Positions 21,290 through 29,930 of a stretch of DNA of 32,408 nucleotides are shown here, piece after piece. The notes below the pieces were generated by a model. The model saw only the letters and a program-made list of their open reading frames with translations. It was not told the origin of the DNA and did no database searches. Made by a program: the position numbers and the translations under genes. Every line of letters starts with the position of its first letter. The stretch's first letter is position 1. The stretch is from Tissierellales bacterium (GTDB lineage Bacteria > Bacillota > Clostridia > Tissierellales > JAOAQY01). The stretch is taken from assembly GCA_025210965.1 (NCBI GenBank), contig JAOAQY010000023.1, positions 1 to 32,408 of the forward strand. The letters run 5' to 3'.

Positions 21290-23353
21290 ATGGATTTATT
21301 TTCTTATATGTTTGAAACTCATAATATAAATTTTAATGAGCAACAGCAAAATGCTATAACTCATTTCGAAAACCCAGCCTTAGTTTTAGCTGTACCAGGT
21401 GCTGGTAAAACAACCGTACTAATGACTAGAACTGCTCATTTGTTGATTAACCATAATGTCAAATCAAATCAAATACTGTCACTAACCTTTAGTAAAGCGG
21501 CTGCTTTAGACATGCAAAAAAAATTTGATTCACTATTTAAGGGCTTAAATTTAGGTAAAATAACATTTTCAACTATACATAGTTTCGCATTTAAAATCAT
21601 ACGTGAATACTCTTATAGAGAACACTTGAATTTAAACCTGATAGAAGGAAGTGATTCTTCGCCAAACAAAATAGACATTCTAAAAATGATCTATAGACAA
21701 ATAACAAATACAACTATCACCGATGATAAATTAGAAGAACTGATAAGCCAAATAAGTCTAGTTAAAAACAAGTGCATTTCTCCTAGTGATCCTGAATTTT
21801 CTAATATTCTTCACTTTGAACAAATCTTTAAGACTTATGAGCAAATTAAAAAATCTAACCAATATATTGACTTTGACGATATGCTTTTACTAGCACTAAA
21901 AATATTATCTAGCAATCATATTGTTGCAATTAAATACAAACAACTTTATTCATTCTTACAAATAGATGAAGCTCAAGATACCTCTTTAGTACAACATAAA
22001 ATCATAAAAGAACTTTTATCGCGCCACAATAATTTATTTATGGTAGCTGATGATGATCAAAGTATATATGGCTTTAGGGGAGCTTCGCCTAGTGAACTAC
22101 TATCTTTTGAAAAAACATACAAAGATAGCTCGATTTATTTTATGGAACAAAATTATCGCTCCACAAAAGATATTGTCGATTCAAGTAATCAAATTATAGT
22201 AAAAAACAAAAATAGATATCCTAAAAAAATAAAAACCGATTCAAAACATCAAAATCCAATTCATTTTAAACAATTTAAAACTGAAAAATTTCAGTTGCAA
22301 TATCTCTCAGATCAATTAGATTGTAATCTCGATAATTCAAATTGTGCTATTTTGAGCAGAACAAATCTCTCATTGATTCCAATAGCAAATGCTTTAATAA
22401 GTTCAAATAAATCTTTTCAAATGAAAGATTCAAAACTAAATTTTTTCAGTCATTGGGTAATAAAAGATTTTACATCTTTTATACTTCTAGCTTTAAATCC
22501 ATTGGATTTGAAAGCCTTCGAAAAAATTTATTATAAAATGAATGCTTATATTTCAAAAGAACACGTAAATTTTTTAGAAAAGCATCCAAGTGATATCTCT
22601 ATATTTGATAGTTTGACAAAATTTGAAAAACTAAAAAGTTTTCAAAAGGAAAGAATGCTCTCTTTAAAACATAAGTTTAAGAGATTATCTAAGTTAGAGC
22701 CCGCTAAAGCAATTTCTTTTATCGAAAATGATTTAAATTATCTAGACTACGTAAAAGAACATTGTGAAAAGTTTGGAACATCTTTTGAACACGTATCGAA
22801 ATATATTTCTATTTTTAAACTTATTTCACAAAATCAAGATTCACTAAATTCATTTTTGCTCCACATTGCATTGCTAAGAAAAAAATTGAGGCAAAAAAAT
22901 ACAAATTCAAATATATATTTAAGCACAATTCACTCTGCAAAGGGTCTTGAATTTGATCAAGTATTTATGATTGACTTAATTGATGGAGAATTTCCTGGAC
23001 AATCTGCTTTAGACAGCTATCAGCGGGGTATAGTTAATGATATAGAAGAAGAACGAAGGCTATTTTATGTTGGTATGACTAGAGCAAAAAAAGATCTTCA
23101 CTTACTAACATACTCTTCCTTAAACGGAAAATTAGTTTCTCCTTCTATGTTTTTGTCCGAACTACAGTTATCAAAATGTGACTCAACTATGGATTTATTC
23201 GTGGAAGATCAACAAGTAGAACACAAAATTTTTAATAAAGGAAGAATAATATCTATTAATGGTGATATTATTACTGTTTATTTCGAAGGTCATGGAGTAA
23301 AAAAACTTTCTAGCTCATTGAGTTTAGAAAATAATTTAATAAAATTTTTATAA
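21290..23353 (+). CDS. UvrD/PcrA/Rep-like superfamily 1 DNA helicase
   Basis: A 687-residue SF1A 3'-5' helicase acting in DNA repair or replication. Motifs in order: Walker A AVPGAGKTT; LSLTFSKAAALDMQKKF; Walker B LQIDEAQDTS; VADDDQSIYGFRGASP; FMEQNYRST; YLSTIHSAKGLEFDQVFMID (motif V); EERRLFYVGMTRAKKDLHLL (motif VI). A short C-terminal segment with KGRIISINGDIITVYFEGHG resembles the Tudor-like fold at the end of PcrA that contacts RNA polymerase. It is somewhat shorter than PcrA (720-750 aa), mainly in the middle, so it may be a second UvrD-like helicase rather than the main PcrA. It starts at an ATG preceded by AAGAAGGGA. Confidence 0.92.
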   Translation: MDLFSYMFETHNINFNEQQQNAITHFENPALVLAVPGAGKTTVLMTRTAHLLINHNVKSNQILSLTFSKAAALDMQKKFDSLFKGLNLGKITFSTIHSFAFKIIREYSYREHLNLNLIEGSDSSPNKIDILKMIYRQITNTTITDDKLEELISQISLVKNKCISPSDPEFSNILHFEQIFKTYEQIKKSNQYIDFDDMLLLALKILSSNHIVAIKYKQLYSFLQIDEAQDTSLVQHKIIKELLSRHNNLFMVADDDQSIYGFRGASPSELLSFEKTYKDSSIYFMEQNYRSTKDIVDSSNQIIVKNKNRYPKKIKTDSKHQNPIHFKQFKTEKFQLQYLSDQLDCNLDNSNCAILSRTNLSLIPIANALISSNKSFQMKDSKLNFFSHWVIKDFTSFILLALNPLDLKAFEKIYYKMNAYISKEHVNFLEKHPSDISIFDSLTKFEKLKSFQKERMLSLKHKFKRLSKLEPAKAISFIENDLNYLDYVKEHCEKFGTSFEHVSKYISIFKLISQNQDSLNSFLLHIALLRKKLRQKNTNSNIYLSTIHSAKGLEFDQVFMIDLIDGEFPGQSALDSYQRGIVNDIEEERRLFYVGMTRAKKDLHLLTYSSLNGKLVSPSMFLSELQLSKCDSTMDLFVEDQQVEHKIFNKGRIISINGDIITVYFEGHGVKKLSSSLSLENNLIKFL

Positions 23354-23432
23354 CATGGTCTTTTTTTTAACAAAGTAGTATAATGTCTTTATAGGCTAGT
23401 GATTTATCAAACTAATGATTGGGGATGATAGT

Positions 23433-23783
23433 ATGTATGCTCTTTTTCTAATTTTAAACGACACCATGTTGCTCGATGATGTTCACGAAGTATTTTATAA
23501 TCATGGAGTAGGAGCAACTACGTTAGACAGTGTTGGTATGGGGAAAATATTATTAGAACACAATGTAAATATTCCAATGTTTTCTAGCATTCGCCGTCTA
23601 TTAGAAGGCGATCGCCCTTATAACAAGACTATAATAAGTGTTGTTAAGGAAGAAGAAACTTTAAATGAAGTAATCGAGGATATTCAAAACACACTCGGAG
23701 ACTTATCTAAACCTGGTATCGGATTTATGTTCGTAATACCAGTTCTTGACATTTATGGTTTCAACTCAAAGAAAAACATATAA
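23433..23783 (+). CDS. PII-like (GlnB superfamily) signalling protein
   Basis: A 116-residue protein with PII-like architecture: a first strand MYALFLILNDTMLLDDVHEV, a region DSVGMGKILLEHN in place of a classical T-loop, then NKTIISVVKEEETLNEVIED and a final GDLSKPGIGFMFVIPV, where classical PII has its nucleotide-binding end. It lacks the T-loop Tyr uridylylation motif. Partners are unknown; PII-like proteins often report nucleotide state to transporters or enzymes. The ATG at 23433 follows GGGGATGAT; an ATG at 23415 in frame has no ribosome binding site. A TATAAT at 23379-23384 suggests its own promoter after the helicase gene. A strong terminator follows. Confidence 0.75.
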   Translation: MYALFLILNDTMLLDDVHEVFYNHGVGATTLDSVGMGKILLEHNVNIPMFSSIRRLLEGDRPYNKTIISVVKEEETLNEVIEDIQNTLGDLSKPGIGFMFVIPVLDIYGFNSKKNI

Positions 23784-23806
23784 AAAAGGGCTTTACGCCC
23801 TTTTTT
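23782..23806. terminator. Bidirectional terminator between convergent genes
   Basis: AAAAAAGGGC (23782-23791), 5-nt loop, GCCCTTTTTT (23797-23806), with T-runs on both strands. It serves the PII-like gene on the plus strand and the zinc-ribbon gene ending at 23811 on the minus strand. Confidence 0.9.
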
Positions 23807-23810
23807 TTAT

Positions 23811-24107
23811 CTAAAAAATCGATCTTAACATAGCATACACTATGCAGAGAATAAACAATGCTGCATAAGCTAATTTCACATTTAATCGACCGTACTCAAA
23901 AAATAAATTTTTTAAAAAATCAGGTGATATATTTAGATTGCTTGAGTTTTGATTATCTGTATCTACGCTATGTCTGGTTTGACATTTCGGACATTTAGCT
24001 ACTATTTTACCATGATTTCTCGGCACTCTAAATTTTCCATGACATACCTTGCATTCTAGAGTATATTTAAAATTATCTTTTTCAACAATTCTATATTTTT
24101 TCTGCAT
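23811..24107 (-). CDS. Small zinc-ribbon protein with C-terminal membrane anchor
   Basis: A 98-residue protein. The N-terminal half has a zinc ribbon (LECKVCHGKFRVPRN, then VAKCPKCQTRH), giving two CxxC pairs. After a polar linker there is one hydrophobic helix at the C-terminus (LAYAALFILCIVYAMLRSIF), so it is probably tail-anchored with the ribbon in the cytoplasm. Function is not known. It lies 18 nt after the methyltransferase gene on the same strand and is likely co-transcribed with it. The start has AGAAAGAAGGGTG as ribosome binding site. Confidence 0.75.
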   Translation of the reverse strand: MQKKYRIVEKDNFKYTLECKVCHGKFRVPRNHGKIVAKCPKCQTRHSVDTDNQNSSNLNISPDFLKNLFFEYGRLNVKLAYAALFILCIVYAMLRSIF

Positions 24108-24125
24108 CTAACACCCTTCTTTCTG

Positions 24126-25262
24126 TTATTTTTTGCGTGGTGGTTTTTCACCAAAATATTGATAATAGTCAACTTTTAATCGACCATTGAATAATTTTCG
24201 CTTTTTACTAGCTTTCATCCCCGAAGCTTTTTCAAATGCTTCATACGATGTTATTACGTATTTAGACCAAGTAGGCATAGTTTGAAATACCTGCCCCATT
24301 TTTTTATATAACTTCCCTACAGCTTGAACTTCACTCAGTCGCTCTCCATAAGGTGGATTAGTAACTATAACTCCATAATCCTCTAATTTATCAAAATAAT
24401 CAAACGCCCGCTCTTCAAAACTAATACAATCATCCACTCCAGCATTCTCAGCATTCAATTTTGCTATTTCAATTGCTTTTCCGTCAATATCATATCCTCT
24501 AAGATTCAATTCCAAATCTTGGTCAATCTGCTTTAATGCATCTACTTTAGCTTCTTTCCAAAATTTTTGTGGAATAATTGGCCATTTTTCAGAATCAAAA
24601 TTTCTGTACAAACCAGGTGCTATGTTTTTACCAATCATTGCCGCTTCAATCAATATTGTACCCGAACCGCAAAATGGGTCAATCAACATCTTGTCTTTTT
24701 TCCAAAAGCTAAGATTTATTAATGCTGCTGCTAATGTCTCTTTTATAGGAGCTGCAACTGCCTTTTCTCTATATCCTCTTTTATGCAGTCCCTCTCCACT
24801 CGTATCTAGTGTTATAGTAACTATATCTTTTAATATAGCTACCTGTACTTTATATCTAGGTCCTGTCTTTTTAAACCAGTCTTGATCATATTTAGTTTGT
24901 AATCTCTTAACTATAGCTTTCTCCACTATAGATTGACAATCTCTAACGCTGTATAATGTTGACTTAACAGATTTTCCCTGTACTATAAAATTTGCATCTT
25001 CTGTAATCCAATGTTCCCAAGGTATATCATAGGTTTTGTCAAATAGAGATGCAAAACTCTCTGCTCTAAATTCGCCCATTTTCAAAAGCACTCTATCCGC
25101 TACTCTAAGCCATAAATTTGCCTTCGGTATTAAATCAATACCTCCTGAAAAATCTATTCTTCCATTGTCGACTTTTTCTATTTTTGCGCCAATAGCTTCA
25201 ACTTCTCTTTTAACTATCGCTTCTAATCCAAATGTCGATGTTGCTATCATTTGATACTCCAT
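24126..25262 (-). CDS. THUMP-domain class I RNA methyltransferase (RlmL N-terminal/YpsC type)
   Basis: A 378-residue protein: a short ferredoxin-like start (MIATSTFGLEAIVKREVEAI), a THUMP RNA-binding domain (about 50-155) and a SAM-dependent methyltransferase domain. Key motifs are DPFCGSGTILIEAAMIG (SAM site) and IVTNPPYGERL, the NPPY motif of N-methyltransferases acting on purine exocyclic amines. Related proteins methylate guanine N2 in 23S rRNA (G2445 in E. coli RlmL); the exact target here is inferred. The ATG at 25262 follows AGGAGA with 5 nt spacing. It is divergent from tyrS; 25263-25400 holds no recognisable gene. Confidence 0.9.
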   Translation of the reverse strand: MEYQMIATSTFGLEAIVKREVEAIGAKIEKVDNGRIDFSGGIDLIPKANLWLRVADRVLLKMGEFRAESFASLFDKTYDIPWEHWITEDANFIVQGKSVKSTLYSVRDCQSIVEKAIVKRLQTKYDQDWFKKTGPRYKVQVAILKDIVTITLDTSGEGLHKRGYREKAVAAPIKETLAAALINLSFWKKDKMLIDPFCGSGTILIEAAMIGKNIAPGLYRNFDSEKWPIIPQKFWKEAKVDALKQIDQDLELNLRGYDIDGKAIEIAKLNAENAGVDDCISFEERAFDYFDKLEDYGVIVTNPPYGERLSEVQAVGKLYKKMGQVFQTMPTWSKYVITSYEAFEKASGMKASKKRKLFNGRLKVDYYQYFGEKPPRKK

Positions 25263-25400
25263 ACCATTCTCCTGTTCTTCTTTTATTTGCCTTTATCAAC
25301 TCATTCTTATTCTATTGTATCAGAGAATAGTATTTTTCCAAATAAAATTATTATCTTATTTACTTTTAACTACTAGAAAATTATTAAATTAATTTTTAAC

Positions 25401-25429
25401 TTGACAAATTCAAATTTTGATAATATTAT
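25401..25429 (+). promoter_or_regulatory. Promoter of tyrS
   Basis: TTGACA (25401-25406), 17-nt spacer, TATTAT (25424-25429). Transcription should start near 25436, just before the T-box leader. Confidence 0.65.
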
Positions 25430-25436
25430 ATTGCCT

Positions 25437-25675
25437 ATAGCAATAATTATTTATATAAGCTATGAAAGAAATAGTAGCTACTATATCCTATTTAGAGAGA
25501 AGTTGGTTGGTGAAAAACTTTGATGTGATATTTTAGTGAATTACGGTTCTGGAGCTTCGATGTGAAAGCATCGCGTTTTCGTGCGTTAAACGATTTGAGG
25601 CATCTACGTGATGTAAATAAAGGTGGTACCACGGGTATACTCGTCCTTTCTGTGACGAATATGCCCTTTTTTTGT
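25437..25675 (+). ncRNA. T-box riboswitch, tyrosine-specific
   Basis: The leader of tyrS carries the T-box hallmarks: AGAGAG followed by AGTTGGTTGGTG in stem I, a specifier region GTGAATTACGGTTCTGG with the tyrosine codon UAC at 25542-25544, and the conserved T-box AAAGGTGGTACCACGG (25619-25634), which pairs with the free NCCA end of uncharged tRNA. It ends in a terminator: stem 25633-25645 with 25654-25666, then seven T. Uncharged tRNA-Tyr should stabilise the antiterminator and allow tyrS expression. This leader explains most of the gene-free stretch 25263-25752. Confidence 0.95.
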
Positions 25676-25752
25676 ACAAAATTTTATAAAATTATAGACT
25701 AACCAAAAATTTAATTTAAAACTAATTATAGATGATAAAAGGAGGTTTTAAA

Positions 25753-26982
25753 ATGTCAGCAGAAAATATTTTTGATATTTTAAAGGAAAGAGGATTCATT
25801 GAACAAATAACACACGAGGATGAAGTTAGAGAGCTTTTAGCAAAAGATTCTGTTCCTTTTTATGTAGGTTTTGACCCTACCGCAGATAGTTTACATGTTG
25901 GTCATTTCATACAAGTTATGGTAATGATGCATATGCAAAGAGCAGGTCACTGTCCTATCGCTTTAGTTGGTGGAGGAACTGTAATGGTAGGCGATCCAAC
26001 TGGTAAAACTGATATGCGTAAAATGTTAAGTGTAGAAGCTATAGATGAAAATGTAGCTAGAATTAAATCTCAGCTTTCAAAATACGTAGTATTAGATGAT
26101 GTAAAAGGCAGATTAGTAAACAATGGAGATTGGCTTAGAAATCTAAACTATATAGAATTTCTAAGAGATATTGGAAAGCATTTCAATGTAAATAAAATGC
26201 TTCAAGCAGAATGCTTTAAAGCAAGAATGGAAAAAGGTCTATCATTCTTAGAGTTTAACTACATGATTATGCAATCATACGACTTTTTAGAGCTTAACAG
26301 AAGATACAATTGTCAACTTGAATTTGGTGGAAACGATCAATGGTCAAATATAATCGGTGGTGTAAACCTTATAAGAAAAGTTGACCAAAAGCCTGCTTAT
26401 GGTCTTACGTTTAAACTTCTTACTACTAGTGAAGGCAAGAAAATGGGAAAAACTGAAAATGGTGCTGTATGGATAGATCCTGAGAAAACTAGTCCATACG
26501 AATTATACCAATACTTCAGAAATGTCGAAGACAATGATGTTGAAAATTGTCTAGCTCTTCTTACATTTATACCAATGGATGAAGTTAGAAGATTAGGTGC
26601 TTTAGAGGGAGCAGATTTGAATGCTGCTAAAGAAATATTAGCATTTGAAGTAACTAAAATCATTCACAGCGAAGAAGATGCTAAAAAAGCACAAGACACT
26701 GCAAGAGCTCTATTTAGTGGAAATGGCGTTCCAGTAGATGCTCCAGCTACTGCTATGGACAAATCTGAATTTGAAAATGGGCTAGGTCTTTTGGCTTTAT
26801 TAACACAATTAGGACTTACAAAATCTAATGGTGAAGCTAGAAGATTAGTTCAGCAAGGTGGTATTTCAATTGACGGAGAAAAAATAACAGATCCAAAATT
26901 CGAAGTTGGTTTGGACTTATTTAAAAATGGTGAAATACTAATTAAAAAAGGGAAAAAAGTATACCACAAAGTAACATTATAA
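25753..26982 (+). CDS. tyrS: Tyrosyl-tRNA synthetase
   Basis: Charges tRNA-Tyr with tyrosine. A 409-residue class I synthetase: [18 protein letters not shown] contains the HIGH motif as [12 protein letters not shown] is in the tyrosine/tRNA region; [14 protein letters not shown] holds the KMSKS loop as KMGKT. A C-terminal S4-like RNA-binding domain follows ([26 protein letters not shown]). Start: AGGAGG lies 7 nt before the ATG at 25753; the open frame extends 7 codons further but without a ribosome binding site. Expression is controlled by the T-box with a UAC specifier, which independently confirms the tyrosine assignment. Confidence 0.97.
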   Translation: MSAENIFDILKERGFIEQITHEDEVRELLAKDSVPFYVGFDPTADSLHVGHFIQVMVMMHMQRAGHCPIALVGGGTVMVGDPTGKTDMRKMLSVEAIDENVARIKSQLSKYVVLDDVKGRLVNNGDWLRNLNYIEFLRDIGKHFNVNKMLQAECFKARMEKGLSFLEFNYMIMQSYDFLELNRRYNCQLEFGGNDQWSNIIGGVNLIRKVDQKPAYGLTFKLLTTSEGKKMGKTENGAVWIDPEKTSPYELYQYFRNVEDNDVENCLALLTFIPMDEVRRLGALEGADLNAAKEILAFEVTKIIHSEEDAKKAQDTARALFSGNGVPVDAPATAMDKSEFENGLGLLALLTQLGLTKSNGEARRLVQQGGISIDGEKITDPKFEVGLDLFKNGEILIKKGKKVYHKVTL

Positions 26983-26994
26983 TTTCATATAAAA

Positions 26995-27033
26995 AAGGCA
27001 CTTGAGCTAGTTGTTTTAAAGCTCAAATGCCTT
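26995..27033. terminator. Terminator between tyrS and the Nudix gene
   Basis: A 13-nt stem, AAGGCACTTGAGC (26995-27007) with GCTCAAATGCCTT (27021-27033), and T-rich tails on both sides. The single mismatch is C-A on the plus strand but U-G on the minus strand, so the fold is slightly better for the minus-strand operon ending at 27043. It probably works in both directions. Confidence 0.88.
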
Positions 27034-27042
27034 CTTTTTTAT

Positions 27043-27612
27043 TTAATTACATATCTTCTCAAACTCATATAGTAATCTAGCCGTAATTCCCCAAATAGTT
27101 GTATCTTTCAATTGATAAAAGTAAATATCATAGTGTCCCTTTTTCCAATCATATTCTTCTCCATTTGGTATTTTATCAAATGGAAAATCTTCTGGCAAGT
27201 TAAGACTTATATCAGACCTATATATCTCTGCCTTCAAATTTCTAAGTTCTTTCAATCCTAAGAATATGAGTTCAGATACTTCTGCTTCATTTGGTTTAAA
27301 TTCTTTTGATTTTATCAATCCTATAAATGGATAAATTATTGTATTAAATGGTGTAAATAGTGGTGGAAGTTCTTCTCTTAACTCTATCTCGCTTGAATTC
27401 ACTCCTAATTCTTCTACCGTTTCTCTTATAGCTGCATCTCTAGCTTTTTCGCCCTCCTCTATACCACCTCCTGGAAATGATATTTCGTCGGGCTGAGGTA
27501 TATTTAAAGCTCTTCTTTCCAATACAATTTTCATTTCACCATCTAATTCAATCATCGGAATTAGAACAGCATAAGCTTTGTTTACATTTATAGGCAAATC
27601 TGATTTCTTCAT
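27043..27612 (-). CDS. Nudix hydrolase, probable CoA pyrophosphatase (NudL type)
   Basis: A 189-residue Nudix protein. The Nudix box is complete, GGIEEGEKARDAAIRETVEE followed by LGV, matching GX5EX7REUXEEXGU. The segment just before it (LERRALNIPQPDEISFPGG) resembles the UPF0035 motif that marks CoA pyrophosphatases, which cleave CoA or acyl-CoA to phosphopantetheine and 3',5'-ADP. Substrate is inferred from that motif only. AAAAGGGAG precedes the ATG, and the gene starts 17 nt after the broken exodeoxyribonuclease gene, as the last member of a four-gene minus-strand unit. Confidence 0.88.
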   Translation of the reverse strand: MKKSDLPINVNKAYAVLIPMIELDGEMKIVLERRALNIPQPDEISFPGGGIEEGEKARDAAIRETVEELGVNSSEIELREELPPLFTPFNTIIYPFIGLIKSKEFKPNEAEVSELIFLGLKELRNLKAEIYRSDISLNLPEDFPFDKIPNGEEYDWKKGHYDIYFYQLKDTTIWGITARLLYEFEKICN

Positions 27613-27628
27613 TTCTAACTCCCTTTTA

Positions 27629-28115
27629 TTACTTCATTTCTATCATAATCGGACAATGGTCAGATCCCATCACATCATTCAAGAGTTCTGCTCTTTCAAC
27701 TTTTTCGACCAAATCCTCCGTGACAAAGAAATAATCAATTCTCCACCCTGCATTGTTAGCTCTAGCATTGAATCTATAACTACACCATGAGTATTTCACT
27801 TCGTCTGTATATATTCGTCAAACTCAAGAACCTGAGTTCTTCCCTCATTGTTAAATCGTTCATCTGGTAAACCTGTCCATATTTTATTTGGTTGTTTCTT
27901 TGTATATACCGCAGTTCCACTATAACCTTTTCTTTCTCCAGAGTTGAAATAAGTATGGTAACCTTCAGGTGAAATAAGTTCCTCACCCAATTGTTCTTTA
28001 TGCGCTTTTGTCTCTTGAATACAAAGTATATCTAGACTCTCTTCATCAAGCCACTCTAAAAATCCTTTTTTTGTGCAGCTCTGATTCCATTTACATTCCA
28101 TGAGTATATTTTCAC
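27629..28115 (-). pseudogene. exoA: Exodeoxyribonuclease III (exoA/xthA), broken by frameshift and internal deletion
   Basis: Exodeoxyribonuclease III is an AP endonuclease for base-excision repair, normally about 250 residues. The GTG at 28115, after GGAGGGG, starts MKIYSWNVNGIRAAQKK as in intact enzymes. Then a run of seven A on the minus strand (28066-28072), where eight are needed, shifts the frame. The next part continues in another frame as KGFLEWLDEESLDILCIQET and GYHTYFNSGERKGYSG up to LEFDEYI near 27805. The following 90 or so codons, including the GDxNxA region, are missing. A third frame resumes with DEVKYSWCSYRFNARANNAG, GWRIDYFFV and GSDHCPIMIEMK, then stop. Two independent lesions make a functional product very unlikely, unless the sequence carries errors. 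Confidence 0.9.
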
Positions 28116-28130
28116 TTTTTCCCCTCCAAA

Positions 28131-28802
28131 TCAATATTTGAGTTTTTCTATATAAGCTAGTATTAGTAAATGTAGCGGATAATATGCATAGAAAAAATAC
28201 TTTAACCTAGGGCCTCTCTCATTGTTATAAAAGTAAATAAAAATAAGAGAGAAACAAGAAATACATTGCACATACATTCTAGGCGAATAGTAATTATAAC
28301 TCATTGCAATTTGAGTACAAAAAACCAAATTAAGTATCACTACACTAATACTCAATACAGAAAATTTTTCTCTATAATAATAAAATAGAAATATCAAAAA
28401 AACTCCGTAATATCCATAGTCAGTGTGAAGTGCTGTTGCTAGAACAGCTAATACTAATACCGACAAGCTAGCTTGAAGCGATTTATTTTTTTCCATAAAA
28501 TATTCGTGAGCACCTATTGCTATTAATCCCAAGAATAATGTGAAAAATATATTCAAATCCCATCCTACTTTGAAAGCTAGCATAAAAGGATATTGCGATA
28601 CAAGTGCAAATACAAATAATCTGATAGCATATTTCTTCCTATCTCGCGTGTAAATATATCCATTTGCTATCAAAAAAGCAAATATAGGAAATGCTAATCT
28701 TCCTATCATTCTTAGAAAAAACATATCTTTGAATACTACTGCACCAGCATGATCTATTGTCATAGTTACAATGGCAATCATTTTGAGTATAAATGCACTC
28801 AT
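28131..28802 (-). CDS. TraX-family membrane protein
   Basis: A 223-residue integral membrane protein with about eight hydrophobic segments. It begins LKMIAIVTMTIDHAGAVVF and continues MIGRLAFPIFAFLIANGY, ending KYFFYAYYPLHLLILAYIEK, all typical of the TraX family (PF05857). F-plasmid TraX acetylates pilin. Chromosomal copies in Firmicutes are common, and their substrate is unknown, so no conjugation system should be assumed; none is visible here. The conserved Asp-His pair (TIDHAG) and YYPLHL are present. It starts 1 nt after the GDT1 stop, with GAGGTG inside the end of that gene, so the two are coupled. Confidence 0.88.
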   Translation of the reverse strand: MSAFILKMIAIVTMTIDHAGAVVFKDMFFLRMIGRLAFPIFAFLIANGYIYTRDRKKYAIRLFVFALVSQYPFMLAFKVGWDLNIFFTLFLGLIAIGAHEYFMEKNKSLQASLSVLVLAVLATALHTDYGYYGVFLIFLFYYYREKFSVLSISVVILNLVFCTQIAMSYNYYSPRMYVQCISCFSLIFIYFYNNERGPRLKYFFYAYYPLHLLILAYIEKLKY

Positions 28803-28803
28803 A

Positions 28804-29898
28804 TCAACACCTCACTTTTGTCTTTATTATCTCACAAAGTTTAGGATCTCTCAAATAAAGTTTTTCAAAATACATTTCTATATTTCCACACTCTTCAATG
28901 CTATCTTCAAATAATATTTTCTCAAATACATACCTTATATTTTTAACATCCTCTGGTTCATTATTCCAGCCCCATCGGTTTCTAAATTTCAATATCTCTA
29001 CTAATCCTTTTTCAACCTTCTCTTTTTTGTAATCTCCATTTAAAGAAATATTTTTACTGATTTCTATAGTTTCTTCTCCTTTGATAGTTTTCTCTAATAA
29101 TTTATACACAGCACTCAAAAGACATCCTTGCTCTTTGCATGAAGAACACTGCATTCCGTTACTACACGATTCATATAGATACTTTTTCAAATAAAGTCTT
29201 AATTCATAAAGCCTTTCTGCACTTTTCTTGTAAGCTGTGTCCTCGTATTTTTTCTTATATACAAATCTTATCGCAAGTAATACGTATATTACCGCTACCG
29301 CTATCTGAACTACATATATCAAGGTTTCATCTATATCGTAGTTCAGCAAAGATTCTCTGAGTTTTTGAATTCCTAAAACAACAAAAACCATCCCTGAAAA
29401 TAATTTTAGCCATTTTTCGGGTATATGCTTTCCAAAGTACATACCTACAACTATCCCAACCCCACTAGTTAAGATCATACCAGTTGTTGTTCCAATTAAA
29501 GTACTTATTGGATTTCCATTTATGGCAAGTGCCATAGCTGTAAGCTGTGTTTTATCACCCATCTCTCCTAAAAAAAATGCTAGTGCAACTGTAATTATAG
29601 CACTTTTTATTATACTTTTCGCACTATCTTCGTCTTCTTCCTCCACTTTTAGACTAGTATATCCAAATATTATAAAAAGTAGTGCTGCAAGTAATTGTAT
29701 AAAAACTATGGGTATAAATCTTTGAGCATGTGCTCCTATGAAAACTGCTATACCGTGATTCAATACTACTCCGAGACCCACTCCAAGCAAAATATCTCGC
29801 ACTTTGTATTTAGTAGCAAAAGACATAGCCATTATCTGAGTTTTATCTCCAAGTTCTGCAACAAAAATTAAAAATGCTGCTTGTATTATTTCATACAT
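28804..29898 (-). CDS. GDT1/TMEM165 (UPF0016) cation exporter with Cys-rich C-terminal extension
   Basis: A 364-residue membrane protein. The two inverted repeats each carry the family motif E-x-G-D-K-T (ELGDKT at 15-20, EMGDKT at 112-117) in hydrophobic helices; bacterial relatives export manganese, and eukaryotic ones move Mn and Ca. The usual length is about 190-220 residues with six to seven helices, ending here with a helix at about 192-213. An extra cytoplasmic domain of about 150 residues follows, with a four-cysteine cluster (CSNGMQCSSCKEQGC, Cys245, 251, 254, 259) and a mostly helical charged end. This could be a metal- or cluster-binding sensor domain, but that is inference. First gene of the unit with traX, exoA' and the Nudix gene. 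Confidence 0.88.
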   Translation of the reverse strand: MYEIIQAAFLIFVAELGDKTQIMAMSFATKYKVRDILLGVGLGVVLNHGIAVFIGAHAQRFIPIVFIQLLAALLFIIFGYTSLKVEEEDEDSAKSIIKSAIITVALAFFLGEMGDKTQLTAMALAINGNPISTLIGTTTGMILTSGVGIVVGMYFGKHIPEKWLKLFSGMVFVVLGIQKLRESLLNYDIDETLIYVVQIAVAVIYVLLAIRFVYKKKYEDTAYKKSAERLYELRLYLKKYLYESCSNGMQCSSCKEQGCLLSAVYKLLEKTIKGEETIEISKNISLNGDYKKEKVEKGLVEILKFRNRWGWNNEPEDVKNIRYVFEKILFEDSIEECGNIEMYFEKLYLRDPKLCEIIKTKVRC

Positions 29899-29930
29899 TT
29901 CATCCCTCCTAATTTTTTACGCTATAAAAA

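Noticed and set aside
27796-28134. A separate small protein of 112 residues
   Set aside because: Its main part is the middle frame of the exodeoxyribonuclease III remnant; its first residues are the out-of-frame reading of the true N-terminal region.
28131-28802. TraX as evidence for a conjugative element
   Set aside because: No relaxase, type IV secretion genes, integrase or attachment sites are visible; chromosomal TraX-family genes are common in Firmicutes.
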